Shown here: positions 62,452-64,000 of the stretch, in pieces
Position numbering within the stretch: the first letter of the stretch is position 1
Layout of the letters: the number at the start of each line of letters is the position of its first letter
From: Augochlora pura
Lineage: Eukaryota > Arthropoda > Insecta > Hymenoptera > Halictidae
DNA: 64,000 nt
Direction: 5' to 3'
NCBI RefSeq assembly: GCF_028453695.1
Contig: NC_135777.1
Coordinates: forward strand, 17,783,714-17,847,713
Translations under genes and position numbers: made by a program
The notes under the pieces: model-generated
Database searches by the model: none
Seen by the model: the letters and a program-made list of their open reading frames with translations, nothing else
Told to the model about the DNA's origin: nothing

Positions 62452-64000
62452 GTACAGTGACCTACTTACAGTAGAACAACTCATGGAATCATAAACTGAA
62501 TAAATATCTGCACGTATCAGTATGGGATCAAAGGTTGTCCACTTGATATTTGTATTAATTCACTGCAAATAATGCTGTCAATATCAAATGTTTCAGCACT
62601 TAACACAAATAGATTATTATTTCCTGTACATTTAAGTGTCGATCAGGATTTTTTTTTATTCAAATTTTCTTTAAAAAATAGTATTTCCAACATTCATTCC
62701 AGAAATCATATTCCTAAATTATCAAATGATTGAAAATACAATACTTTGAAATTTAAAAATTTTTAAATAAAAGTTTCGTAAGTAGCTCTTACTTCAATTT
62801 TAAAAGTCAGAAAGATTAAAAGAAAACCAGTAAGAAATAGATATTCGATCTTCAAAATGTTGTCAATCGAATAGCACTGTCTTAATTTCTAATCTATTCT
62901 TAATTGTAGTACCAGGTATAACAACAGTTGATCTTAATTTTCATTACTTTTGATTTAAGAATTTTAACTTTGCTGTAATATAATTAAAATCGTAAACAAA
63001 ACTGTTGTAATGATAGTTTTATAATAAAAAAGTTGTAAGTTATCTAAAGTACAAACAAATTGTTCATATAGATTTATATTTAAATTCTAATAGTTTTATA
63101 AATTCCATTAAGAAGAACGAAACTTGCCCGTTGTATTTTTTAATAGTATAAAAAATATGTTCGGAATTTCACATTCTAGTATGCTGTAATGCTATATTAA
63201 CTGTCTCCGAACTTTCAATATTTAAAAAAATAATTATTTGTATACATAAAAGCGCGAGCAAATTGTATGTTATGTTTCTGGTCAATTACTTATTTTGTGA
63301 TATAATTACCTTTAAATTTCACTTTATCAAATGAAAATGTTGTGATGCATCCTTATAATAAATAAGTTTAATTTTAATAATCATATAATAGCCAGCTAGT
63401 CATAACAAATAATGTACAAAAATTTGAGAATTGACTGGTTTACTTATAAATAGTTAATACATGTAACTAATTCTTTTTACTACCATAAAATGTGATTGTT
63501 AAGGTCCTACTACATAACTTAATATTAAAAATAATTATGAGTACTCCTACATAAGGTAACTTGTATATGTGTGTATGTGTGAGTGTGTCGTAATTTACAG
63601 TAGTATATTATATCAAAATGCCATATGTATATATTATGTGCAATATTATAATTATTACATTAAATGTTACGTTAAGTGTTCACAATTTTCATTACAATAA
63701 ATATTTCTATGATTTTAATTTTATGTAAACAACTGTAATTACGTTTTTGTAATAGTATTTGAAAGAAGAATATAAAATAAATTAGTCGTAATTCAAATTA
63801 AATATTTTCTAATAATTAATAAATAATCTTTAAACACATTTGATTGATAAAATTATCATCAATGTATTTTAAGCCTCGGAAAGGAGAATTAATGTACACG
63901 CGTTTCAAATATTATAATGTTGCATTGTCAACTGAGACAAACGTGCTGAAGTTTGTTGTGGAAAGCTTGTAGGTGCTGGAATAAGTAATTTATATCTCCT
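62452..64000. other. AT-rich intergenic DNA at the window end
   Basis: Very AT-rich with no open frame of note. A TG-rich stretch lies at about 63,567-63,588. It may be an extended UPF3 3' untranslated region or spacer to the next gene. Confidence 0.5.

Noticed and set aside
1..64000. CRISPR arrays, bacterial operons, rRNA genes or viral genes
   Set aside because: None seen; the window is eukaryotic with introns, and no repeat-spacer pattern, ribosomal RNA or viral protein signature was found.

Overview
The window looks like nuclear DNA from an insect, most likely a hymenopteran such as a bee. Several things point that way. Protein-coding genes are split by short GT-AG introns, many of them 65-300 bp. 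CpG-rich, moderately GC-rich intergenic DNA alternates with very AT-rich DNA. Transposons are few, and the only recognisable ones are broken mariner copies. The recognisable proteins (serpin, SLC19, TMEM43, UPF3) are of animal type. The exact species cannot be read from the sequence.

Bases 1 to about 32,000 hold no protein gene I can defend. The sequence is CpG-rich intergenic (or very large intronic) DNA with many TAATTA-like AT boxes. It contains simple repeats (GGT at 6.4 kb, GA at 12.6 kb), small diverged tandem repeats (13.1, 18.8 and 25.2 kb) and two dead mariner fragments (16.9 kb on the minus strand, 19.4 kb on the plus strand). At 30.29-30.42 kb there is a long imperfect hairpin rich in G-U pairs that resembles a small-RNA precursor.

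Bases 32,000-44,700 carry a secreted inhibitory-type serpin on the minus strand, close to Serpin 88Ea. Three main coding exons lie at 32.25-35.22 kb. A 21-nt first coding exon at 44.65 kb joins them in frame across an intron of about 9.4 kb. From 46.2 to 50.15 kb there are three small plus-strand gene models that I do not recognise: two look secreted and one is a basic coiled-coil protein.

Bases 50,600-64,000 are AT-rich and gene-dense. A thiamine/folate-type SLC19 transporter (six exons, minus strand) is divergent from TMEM43 (six exons, plus strand). Their 3.4-kb intergenic space holds a nest of short direct and inverted repeats. UPF3, the nonsense-mediated decay factor, follows TMEM43 in the same orientation and ends with a clear exon-junction-complex-binding motif. 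Between its third and fourth constitutive exons lies a 203-codon open exon that would make a different, truncated UPF3 isoform. The four recognised genes share no pathway: they are an ordinary mix of extracellular protease control, vitamin import, a nuclear-envelope/ER membrane protein and mRNA surveillance.
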